Source: an uncultured Clostridia bacterium
GTDB lineage: Bacteria > Bacillota > Clostridia > TANB77 > CAG-508
NCBI GenBank assembly: GCA_934167755.1
Contig: CAKPLT010000012.1
Span: 1-53,328 of the forward strand
Length of the DNA stretch: 53,328 bases
Direction of reading: 5' to 3'
Part shown: piece by piece, positions 26,084-33,099 of the stretch
Layout: each line of letters begins with the position of its first letter
Numbering within the stretch: position 1 is the first letter of the stretch
The notes under the pieces: model-generated
Told to the model about the DNA's origin: nothing
The model's input: only the letters and a program-made list of their open reading frames with translations
Databases searched by the model: none
Program-made: the position numbers and the translations under genes

Positions 26084-27826
26084 TTATTTTTTTAATTGAA
26101 TATGTACATCATCTAATTGTTGTTGTGTAACAGTCGATGGTGCCCTCATAAGCAAATCTCTTGCTTTTTTATTTTTAGGAAACGCTATAACTTCTCTAAT
26201 ATTTGTAGAATTTGCTATTAACATTACCATTCTATCTACTCCTGGTGCAGCACCTGCATGTGGTGGTGTACCATATTGGAATGCATTATATAGTGCTCCA
26301 AATCTATTTTTTACATCATCTTCTGTATATCCTGCAATTTCAAATGCTTTAACCATTATTTCTGGATTATGATTTCTTACTGCTCCTGATGCCATTTCAT
26401 ATCCGTTACATACTAAATCATATTGATACGCTAATATGTCAAGTGGATTCATTATTTCCAATGCTTCTAGTCCACCTTGTGGCATTGAAAATGGATTATG
26501 GCAAAAATCTATTGTTCCTTCATCTGATAATTCGTACATTGGGAAATCTACTATAAAACAGAATTTATATACATTTTTTTCTATTAAATCTAATCTTTTT
26601 CCCAATTCAATTCTTATAAGTCCAGCTATTTTTTGTGCTTTATGGAATTCATCTGCAATAAAGAATATACTATCTCCTGGTTTTAATCCATAATCTTTTT
26701 CTAATTTTGATTTAGCTTCTTCTGTTATAAATTTAGCAATTCCACCTTGAATAGCTCCATCTTTTTCGAATTTTGTCCAAGCTAAACCTTTTGCTCCAAC
26801 ATCATCTGTTGTAGCAAATTCTGTCATTTTATCAAAGAATTTTCTTCCTTGTTCTGCTCCATTTGGTACTACAATAATTTTTACAGTTTTATTTTTAAAT
26901 GCATTAAATTCTGTATTTTCAAATACTATTGTTGCATCTTGAATTATTAATGGATTTCGTAAGTCTGGTTTATCTATCCCGTATTTTTCCATTGCTTCTA
27001 AATATGGTATGCGTATAAATGGACCATCATCTACTTTCCATTTTGTAAATTTTTTAAATGTATATGGTACTACTTCTTCTATTATTTTAAATACATCTTC
27101 TTGTGTTGCAAAACTCATTTCAAAATCTAATTGATAAAATTCTCCTGGTGCTCTATCTGCTCTTGGATCTTCATCTCTAAAACATGGTGCTATTTGGAAG
27201 TATTTATCAAATCCTCCTACCATTAACAATTGTTTGAATTGTTGTGGTGCTTGTGGTAGTGCATAGAATTCTCCTGGATGTAATCTACTTGGAACTAAAA
27301 AATCTCTTGCTCCTTCTGGTGATGAATTTGCTAGTATTGGAGTTTGAATTTCTGCAAATCCTAATTCATCCATTTTATCTCTTAATGTTTTTAAAATTTT
27401 TGAACGAAGTAATATTATATCATGTAATCTTTGATTTCTTAAATCTAAAAATCTATATTCAAGTCTTAGATCTTCTCTTACTTCTTGTTCTGTATTTACT
27501 TCAAATGGTAATATATTTTTACACTTACCAAGTACTTCTATCTTATTTGCAACTACCTCTATTTCTCCTGTCGCCATTTTAAGATTTTTACTACTTCTTT
27601 CCACAACTTTACCACAAATGTGAATACAACTTTCTGTTGTGAATTCTTTTGCTTGTTCTTGTAGTTCAGACTCATTAATTACTATTTGTGTTATACCAAA
27701 TTGATCCCTCAAATCTATAAATATCATTCCTCCAAGATTACGAATTTTTTGTATCCAACCTGATAATTCTACTTCTTCTCCTACATTTTTTATGTTTAAT
27801 TCTCCTAAATTATGTGTTCTATACAT
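26084..27826 (-). CDS. aspS: Aspartyl-tRNA synthetase
   Basis: Class II aminoacyl-tRNA synthetase of 580 residues, normal length for the bacterial type. The N-terminal OB-fold anticodon-binding domain (1-105) has GWIQKIRNLGGMIFIDLRD. The catalytic core has motif 2 (FRDEDPRADRAPGEFYQLDFEMSF) and motif 3 (GAAPGVDRMVML). The bacterial GAD insertion domain lies between, at about 295-410. It charges tRNA-Asp; whether it also charges tRNA-Asn cannot be decided here. AGGGGGAG precedes the ATG. The 5' flank to 28178 is gene-free and contains two palindromic elements. Confidence 0.97.
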   Translation of the reverse strand: MYRTHNLGELNIKNVGEEVELSGWIQKIRNLGGMIFIDLRDQFGITQIVINESELQEQAKEFTTESCIHICGKVVERSSKNLKMATGEIEVVANKIEVLGKCKNILPFEVNTEQEVREDLRLEYRFLDLRNQRLHDIILLRSKILKTLRDKMDELGFAEIQTPILANSSPEGARDFLVPSRLHPGEFYALPQAPQQFKQLLMVGGFDKYFQIAPCFRDEDPRADRAPGEFYQLDFEMSFATQEDVFKIIEEVVPYTFKKFTKWKVDDGPFIRIPYLEAMEKYGIDKPDLRNPLIIQDATIVFENTEFNAFKNKTVKIIVVPNGAEQGRKFFDKMTEFATTDDVGAKGLAWTKFEKDGAIQGGIAKFITEEAKSKLEKDYGLKPGDSIFFIADEFHKAQKIAGLIRIELGKRLDLIEKNVYKFCFIVDFPMYELSDEGTIDFCHNPFSMPQGGLEALEIMNPLDILAYQYDLVCNGYEMASGAVRNHNPEIMVKAFEIAGYTEDDVKNRFGALYNAFQYGTPPHAGAAPGVDRMVMLIANSTNIREVIAFPKNKKARDLLMRAPSTVTQQQLDDVHIQLKK

Positions 27827-27978
27827 ATTGCACTCCCCCTATATGTGCTGATTTTTATTTTTATACTTACATATTTTACTACATATTGCCAAAAATAGCA
27901 AGGTTTCTTGATATTTTTAAATACTGCAAATGTTACAAGATAATGGTTTATTGAAATATTATAAGAAAAACTTGAAAT

Positions 27979-28029
27979 AGAAGCTTTTTATTACATTTCT
28001 TGGCCTATTACGAAATTTTTAAAATTTTA
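27979..28029 (-). repeat. Truncated family 1 element, copy C
   Basis: The segment ATTACATTTCTTGGCCTATTACGAAATT matches one side of copy A (3383-3412, same orientation) at most positions, but the apical loop and the opposite arm are missing. The sequence runs directly into the family 2 element that starts at 28031. It is therefore a half-element, cut or overwritten. Confidence 0.55.
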
Positions 28030-28030
28030 A

Positions 28031-28145
28031 TAAGAAAATAATATATAATTTTAAAGTTTAACAAGGTGTTTTAAATTTGTTGCAAACAAATTTAAAATAG
28101 CAACGCGTCCGCAGTTAAACGGCAAAATTATATATTACTTTCTTA
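28031..28145 (+). repeat. Hairpin element, family 2 copy b
   Basis: Outer arms TAAGAAAATAATATATAATTTT (28031-28052) and its near-complement at 28124-28145 enclose an inner palindrome (TTTTAAATTTGTT/AACAAATTTAAAA) and the conserved block 28091-28120: TTTAAAATAGC, five variable bases, GTCCGCAGTTAAAC. The same block lies inverted at 269-298. The outer stems of the two copies are different sequences. Confidence 0.65.
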
Positions 28146-28178
28146 TCATTTATATATATTCTTAATTTAAAAAATATA

Positions 28179-28955
28179 TTAAGAACCTGCACCGATTCTT
28201 AATATATCATTATAAGTCACAAATATTGTTAAAGCCATTAAAATTGAAAATCCCAATAATTGAATTTTAGCCTCAGTCTCTAATTTCATAGGTTTTCTTC
28301 TAATTATCTCTATTAACAAAATTAATATTTTTCCACCATCCAGAGCAGGAATTGGTAATAGATTAGTTACTCCAAGTGACACTGATATTACAGATAATAG
28401 ATGTAGGTAATTTATAATTCCATTTGTTTTTACTACTACTTCTGAAATCCCTACAATTCCTACCATTTGATCTGTTTGAATTCCACCTGTAATTAGCATT
28501 TTTAGACTATCAAATATTGTTAATATAAATTCTCCAGTGCCTCTTGCTCCATAATAAATTCTATTAGAAAATGTATCTTTAGTAGGATCTGCAAATTGTA
28601 TTCCAACTGTTGATATTAATATAAAATATACTAATATTCCAAAAAGTATATTTACTGCTGCACCAGCAACAACAATAGCAATCCTTTTCCATACACTAGC
28701 TTTAGAAAACGAACCTTTTTCATCAGATTCTTCTGTTTCACCTTCCATACTGCAAAAACCGCCAAGAGGTATCATTCTTATTGAATATTTTGTTTCTTTT
28801 CCTTGTTTTTGCCAAATTGTTTTTCCAAAACCAATTGAAAATTCATTTACTTTAACTTTGCAAAGTTTGGCTACAATGCAATGGCCTCCTTCGTGTATAA
28901 TAATTAAAAATCCTAATAAAAATATTATTTTTATTGCATTTACTATAAAACTCAA
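28179..28955 (-). CDS. rseP: RseP/site-2-type M50 membrane protease lacking a PDZ domain
   Basis: A 258-residue intramembrane zinc protease that would cleave transmembrane substrates such as anti-sigma factors. The zinc motif HEGGH is in the first helix (about 21-25), the conserved GFGKTIWQKQG and RMIPLGGFCSMEGE loops follow, and the C-terminal NLLPIPALDGGK supplies the third ligand. Typical members have 330-420 residues with a PDZ domain after the second helix. Here only about 40 residues (FADPTKDTF to GARGTGE) separate the helices, so the PDZ is gone with no sign of a frameshift. It follows cdsA by 12 bases; dxr, often between them, is absent. Confidence 0.9.
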   Translation of the reverse strand: MSFIVNAIKIIFLLGFLIIIHEGGHCIVAKLCKVKVNEFSIGFGKTIWQKQGKETKYSIRMIPLGGFCSMEGETEESDEKGSFSKASVWKRIAIVVAGAAVNILFGILVYFILISTVGIQFADPTKDTFSNRIYYGARGTGEFILTIFDSLKMLITGGIQTDQMVGIVGISEVVVKTNGIINYLHLLSVISVSLGVTNLLPIPALDGGKILILLIEIIRRKPMKLETEAKIQLLGFSILMALTIFVTYNDILRIGAGS

Positions 28956-28967
28956 TAATTTTTCCTC

Positions 28968-29786
28968 CTATAAAGCTATCATAAGCAATACATAAGCAAA
29001 TGGTGCAAGAAACATCAAACTGTCAATTCTATCTAGCATACCTCCATGCCCTGGTATCAGATTACTATAGTCTTTTATATTTACATATCTTTTTATACTA
29101 GATGCTGCGAAATCACCAACTTGCCCAATTATACTTAATACTGCAGTTACAATTACAACAAGCAAATATGAATATTGCAAATCAAAAATTCTATTTATAG
29201 CAAGTGTATACAATATTGCAATTACAACTGCACCTATAATTCCAGCGATACATCCTTCTATTGATTTCTTTGGACTTACCTCACTAAATTTATGTTTTCC
29301 AAATTTTTTTCCAATTAAATATGCAAATATATCTGTTCCCCATGCTGCAATTATAGCATACCATATAAGTAATCTGCCATTTGGTATCCCTCTTAGTAAT
29401 GCTAAAAATACTATGCAACCAATAACATATATTATTCCAAAAAGTGTATATGCTATATCTTTAAAATTTATTTTCATATTTGTAATTATTATATGTAAAA
29501 ATAATATGAGCAATATTGTTGGTATTATTAACATTAATACTTCACTTTGCAATTGTACATTTAAATTATCTGGTACTATGTGAATCAATGCAACTAAAAG
29601 GCATATTGCATATCCAACCCATCTGACAGGTTTTGCTTCTTTTGATACAGCATTAAAATACTCTTGCATTCCTAACATTGCTATAAATGATAAAAATATA
29701 TCTACTACATATTTATTTCCAAATGTTAATATTATTACAACTAACGGAAATCCTAATAGTGCTGATGTTACTCTTTTTATATCCAT
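28968..29786 (-). CDS. cdsA: Phosphatidate cytidylyltransferase CdsA
   Basis: Integral membrane enzyme of 272 residues that converts phosphatidic acid and CTP to CDP-diacylglycerol, the entry to phospholipid synthesis. About eight hydrophobic helices are visible, with the conserved SPKKSIEGCIAG segment and the C-terminal family signature around DYSNLIPGHGGMLDRIDSL. ATG 29786 is chosen for AAAAAGGAG; the frame extends upstream into the end of uppS. It lies between uppS and rseP as in most Firmicutes. Confidence 0.95.
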   Translation of the reverse strand: MDIKRVTSALLGFPLVVIILTFGNKYVVDIFLSFIAMLGMQEYFNAVSKEAKPVRWVGYAICLLVALIHIVPDNLNVQLQSEVLMLIIPTILLILFLHIIITNMKINFKDIAYTLFGIIYVIGCIVFLALLRGIPNGRLLIWYAIIAAWGTDIFAYLIGKKFGKHKFSEVSPKKSIEGCIAGIIGAVVIAILYTLAINRIFDLQYSYLLVVIVTAVLSIIGQVGDFAASSIKRYVNIKDYSNLIPGHGGMLDRIDSLMFLAPFAYVLLMIAL

Positions 29787-29820
29787 ATTTTCTCCTTTTT
29801 CTTTACCTTTATGCCCTTTT

Positions 29821-30534
29821 TTAATTTGCTCCAAATTTTCTTGTTCTTTTTTGATATTCTATTATTGCATTATCTAAATCTTGTTCAGTAAATTCTGGCC
29901 AGTTTTTATCTATAAATAAAAATTCTGAATATACCACTTGCCATGGCAAAAAGTTGCTTAAGCGCTGTTCTCCACTTGTTCTTATAACTAAATCTGGGTC
30001 AGGTTGACCAATTGTATATAAATTATCTGAAATTGTTTCTTCATTAATTTCTTCTATTTTTAACTGCTTGTTTTTTACTTGAGTCGCAATATTTTGAACT
30101 GCTTTTACAATCTCGTCTCTTCCACCATAATTTAATGCTATATTAAATGTTACTCCTGTATTGTTTTTGGTTCTTTCCATACATTTTATAATACTTTTTT
30201 GCATTCCCTGTGAAAGTGCCGTAATATCTCCTAAAACTTTTACTTTAATATTTTCTGAATCAGCCCTTTTACTATAATCATCTAAATAACTTTGTAATAG
30301 CATCATAAGTGCATTTACTTCTTCTTCTGCTCTTTTCCAGTTTTCAGTTGAAAATGCATATACTGTTATATATTCTAAACCAATTTTATTTGCATATCTT
30401 ACTATTTTTTCTAGTGTCTTTGCTCCTGCTTTATGTCCAAAACTTGCTGGTTTTCCTTGTGCTCTTGCCCATCTTCTATTTCCGTCCATTATTATTGCTA
30501 TATGTTTTGGCATATTTTCTTTGTTAAATTCCAT
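29821..30534 (-). CDS. uppS: Isoprenyl transferase (undecaprenyl diphosphate synthase)
   Basis: Cytoplasmic cis-prenyltransferase of 237 residues that makes the C55 lipid carrier for peptidoglycan and other surface polymers. The catalytic loop HIAIIMDGNRRWA (Asp at about 18) is followed by VYAFSTENWKR, and the C-terminal signature DLVIRTSGEQRLSNFLPWQ and YSEFLF is intact. Length is normal. The ribosome binding site is TTGGAG. It is the third gene of pyrH-frr-uppS-cdsA-rseP. Confidence 0.97.
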   Translation of the reverse strand: MEFNKENMPKHIAIIMDGNRRWARAQGKPASFGHKAGAKTLEKIVRYANKIGLEYITVYAFSTENWKRAEEEVNALMMLLQSYLDDYSKRADSENIKVKVLGDITALSQGMQKSIIKCMERTKNNTGVTFNIALNYGGRDEIVKAVQNIATQVKNKQLKIEEINEETISDNLYTIGQPDPDLVIRTSGEQRLSNFLPWQVVYSEFLFIDKNWPEFTEQDLDNAIIEYQKRTRKFGAN

Positions 30535-30549
30535 TTTTACTCCAATCTT

Positions 30550-31098
30550 TTATACACTCATGATTTCGTTTTCTTTGTTTGCAAGTATTTTATCGATTTC
30601 TTCTATATTTTTATCTGTTATTTTTTGAATTTCTGTTTCTGCTACTTTTAATTCATCTTCTGTTATTTCACTATTTTTTTGTTTTGCCTTTGCTTCATCA
30701 ATTCCGTCTCTTCTAATTGCTCTTATTGCTACTTTTGCTTCTTCAGCTATTTTTTTCACTTCTTTTACTAATTCTTTTCTTCTCTCTTCATTTAATTCAG
30801 GAAAAGCTAGTCTTATTACTTTTCCATCATTATTTGGATTGATTCCTATGTCTGATGCTAAAATTGCTTTTTCTATATCTTTTAATACACTCATATCCCA
30901 TGGTTGTATTACTATCATCCTTGCCTCTGGAACTGAAATACCAGCCATTTGATTTATTGGTGTTGGTGTTCCATAATAATCTACTTTAACTTTATTCAAT
31001 ATTGCTGGATTTGCTCTCCCTGCTCTTATTTCTGACAATTTTTCTTGGTATGAACCAATTGATTTTTCCATTCTTTCTTTTAAATTTGTATAATCCAT
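30550..31098 (-). CDS. frr: Ribosome recycling factor
   Basis: A 182-residue factor that splits post-termination ribosomes together with EF-G. The sequence has the usual RRF pattern: a helix with SEIRAGRANPAILNKVKVDYYGTPTPINQMA, then VIQPWD and the closing helical pair with LTEERRKELVK-like NEERRKELVKEVKK. Length is standard (about 185). It starts 26 bases after pyrH, with AAAGGAAAGG as ribosome binding site. Confidence 0.97.
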   Translation of the reverse strand: MDYTNLKERMEKSIGSYQEKLSEIRAGRANPAILNKVKVDYYGTPTPINQMAGISVPEARMIVIQPWDMSVLKDIEKAILASDIGINPNNDGKVIRLAFPELNEERRKELVKEVKKIAEEAKVAIRAIRRDGIDEAKAKQKNSEITEDELKVAETEIQKITDKNIEEIDKILANKENEIMSV

Positions 31099-31124
31099 TT
31101 TCGTTACCTTTCCTTTCTTTTTTA

Positions 31125-31832
31125 CTAAGATACTATTGTTCCTATTTTTTCACCTTTAACGGCTCTAACTATATTCTCTGGATCTGCTATTCCAAATACT
31201 AATAATGGTATATTATTATCTCTGCACATTGCTGTTGCTGTTGAGTCCATTACTTTCAAATCTTTATTTAATACATCTAAATATGATATTTCTTCAAATC
31301 TTATTGCATCTTTTTCAATTTTAGGATCTGCTGAATATACAGCATCTATTGCTTTTCCTAGTAATATTATATCAGCTTTTATCTCTGTTGCTCTTAATAC
31401 AGCTGCAGTATCAGTTGTAAAATATGGATGCCCTGTCCCACATGCGAATATAACTACTCTCCCTCTTTTTAAATGTTTTTCCGCTTTTCTTTGTATATAT
31501 GGTTCAGCAATTTCTCTCATTTCTATTGCTGTTTGTACTCTTGAATGTATTCCTCTTACCTCTAATGCATCTTGAAGTGCTAATCCATTCATTGCTGTTG
31601 CAAGCATTCCCATATAGTCTGCTGTTGTTCTTTCCATCTGCATTCCTTGTCTACCTCTCCAGAAGTTTCCTCCCCCTACTACTATTGCAACTTGAACTCC
31701 CATTTCTACTACTTCTTTAATTTTGTCACATATTTTTCCTATTACATCTGCATTTACTCCTGTTTTTTGTCCTCCTGCTAATGCTTCTCCACTTAACTTT
31801 AGAAGTACTCTTTTATACTTTGTCTCTGACAT
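31125..31832 (-). CDS. pyrH: Uridylate kinase PyrH
   Basis: UMP kinase of 235 residues from the amino-acid kinase fold, converting UMP to UDP. Signatures include VLLKLSGEALAGG at the start, VAIVVGGGNFWRGR, RGRVVIFACGTGHPYFTTDTAAVLRA and KVMDSTATAMCRDN. Length is normal. It leads the pyrH-frr-uppS-cdsA operon. rpsB and tsf, which often precede it, are not here. A TATAAT at about 31867-31872 on the minus strand is a possible -10. Confidence 0.97.
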   Translation of the reverse strand: MSETKYKRVLLKLSGEALAGGQKTGVNADVIGKICDKIKEVVEMGVQVAIVVGGGNFWRGRQGMQMERTTADYMGMLATAMNGLALQDALEVRGIHSRVQTAIEMREIAEPYIQRKAEKHLKRGRVVIFACGTGHPYFTTDTAAVLRATEIKADIILLGKAIDAVYSADPKIEKDAIRFEEISYLDVLNKDLKVMDSTATAMCRDNNIPLLVFGIADPENIVRAVKGEKIGTIVS

Positions 31833-31950
31833 TTAGTTATCAATCCTTTCTTTTTTAACTTTACTTATTATATGCCCTGTTTATTTCGTTGTTATTCTAT
31901 CACACTTTTATTAAAATTAGTAGTACTTTATTAAAATTTTATTAATAAAT

Positions 31951-31978
31951 TAAGAGAGACTGCAATGCAGTCTCTTTC
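31951..31978 (-). terminator. Hairpin after the 66-residue unknown gene
   Basis: AGAGACTGC pairs perfectly with GCAGTCTCT around a three-base loop; the T-run on the minus strand is weak. It separates this gene from pyrH. Confidence 0.6.
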
Positions 31979-31981
31979 AAA

Positions 31982-32182
31982 CTATTCAATATGTTTCTTA
32001 TATATGAAACAATTATGCAGGTCACCGTATTGCTCTCCTTTAGTAATGAGTATTGGAAATCTTTTTTCCAGTTTTTTTATTTCATTGCCATACAACAATA
32101 ATACCATAACATTTGAATTTGATTCCAAAAAATTTCCTATCTCTTCTGCATGTTTTTCGCTCCGTGTTTTTAATTCTGTCAT
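31982..32182 (-). CDS. Small protein of unknown function (66 residues)
   Basis: A short soluble protein that I cannot place in a family. It alternates charged helical sequence (TRSEKHAEEIGNFLESNSN) with a strand-like VMVLLLYG and a C-terminal segment with GDLHNCFIYKKHIE. The gene is credible: AGGAGG seven bases before ATG, a consensus promoter at 32232-32260 and a hairpin just after the stop. It stands alone between pyrH and pflA. Confidence 0.65.
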   Translation of the reverse strand: MTELKTRSEKHAEEIGNFLESNSNVMVLLLYGNEIKKLEKRFPILITKGEQYGDLHNCFIYKKHIE

Positions 32183-32231
32183 TACAGTTCCTCCTGTTAA
32201 AAATAGTTTTTTTAGCTAAAAGCTAAGTTAA

Positions 32232-32260
32232 ATTATACACTAATTATCAAAAAAAGTAAA
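32232..32260 (-). promoter_or_regulatory. Promoter of the 66-residue unknown gene
   Basis: TTTACT (32255-32260) and TATAAT (32232-32237) on the minus strand, 17 bases apart. A small palindrome (TTAGCT/AGCTAA, about 32213-32227) lies between it and the gene. Confidence 0.7.
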
Positions 32261-32297
32261 TACTTTGTGTTTCGTTTCTTTTTAGAAACTTTGTATA

Positions 32298-33026
32298 TTA
32301 AATTCCTAATATCTTTTTCGCTCTATTAACATCATCTTGATTTGCTTCTCTAACATTTTCAAGTTCATATTTTACACCAAGTTTCTCCCATTTATATTTG
32401 CCCATACTGTGATAAGGTAAAATTTGAATTTTTTCAACAGTATTTAAAGATTTTATAAATTCTTTTAATTTAAGTAAATCTTGTTCATCATCAGTGTATC
32501 CTGGCACAAGAACTTGGCGAATCCACATTTTTATATTATTTTCGCTTAAATACCTTGCAAATTCTAATTCTCTTTTATTTGAAACTCCAACTAATTTTTT
32601 ACATTTTTCATCATCTATATGTTTTATATCTAATAACACTAAATCCGTATACTTTAAAACTTCTTTTATGTCATCTGTAGTTGCCACCATTCCAGAAGTA
32701 TCAATACATGTATGAAATTTTTCTTCTTTTAGTTTCTTAAATAATTCTATTAAAAATTTAACTTGTAACAAGGGTTCTCCCCCTGTTACAGTTACTCCTC
32801 CGCCTGATAACATCATATAGTTTTTATATCTTTTTATTTTTTCCAAAATATCATCTACAGATTTATATTGTCCACCATTAATATCCCATGTGTCTCTGTT
32901 ATGACAATACTTACATTGCAAATGGCATCCTTGCAAAAATAATACAAATCTTATTCCAGGTCCATCAACTGTTCCAAAACTTTCTGTCGAATGAACTTTC
33001 GCATAATATTTTAAATCTTTTTCCAT
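32298..33026 (-). CDS. pflA: Pyruvate formate-lyase activating enzyme
   Basis: Radical SAM enzyme of 242 residues that installs the glycyl radical on PflB. The [4Fe-4S] motif CHLQCKYCHN (CxxxCxxC) is at about residues 32-41, preceded by STESFGTVDGPGIRFVLFLQG; the SAM-binding GGGVTVTGGEPLLQ follows. The start at ATG 33026 is chosen because GGAGGA lies immediately upstream and a TTG four codons earlier overlaps it. It follows pflB on the same strand, separated by 73 bases containing a hairpin, so activator level is probably lower than that of the lyase. Confidence 0.96.
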   Translation of the reverse strand: MEKDLKYYAKVHSTESFGTVDGPGIRFVLFLQGCHLQCKYCHNRDTWDINGGQYKSVDDILEKIKRYKNYMMLSGGGVTVTGGEPLLQVKFLIELFKKLKEEKFHTCIDTSGMVATTDDIKEVLKYTDLVLLDIKHIDDEKCKKLVGVSNKRELEFARYLSENNIKMWIRQVLVPGYTDDEQDLLKLKEFIKSLNTVEKIQILPYHSMGKYKWEKLGVKYELENVREANQDDVNRAKKILGI

Positions 33027-33046
33027 CCCGTCCTCCAATAGTCAAT

Positions 33047-33090
33047 GGGTGTCCCCAGTGGTAAAAATTTTTACCATTAATGAGTGTCCC
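33047..33090 (-). repeat. Hairpin between pflB and pflA; repeat family 3
   Basis: GGTAAAAA/TTTTTACC forms the core of a longer imperfect stem whose outer part contains ACACTCATTAATGG (minus strand), shared with the hairpin at 6496-6538. It may partially terminate transcription between pflB and pflA. Confidence 0.6.
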
Positions 33091-33099
33091 TACTGGTAA

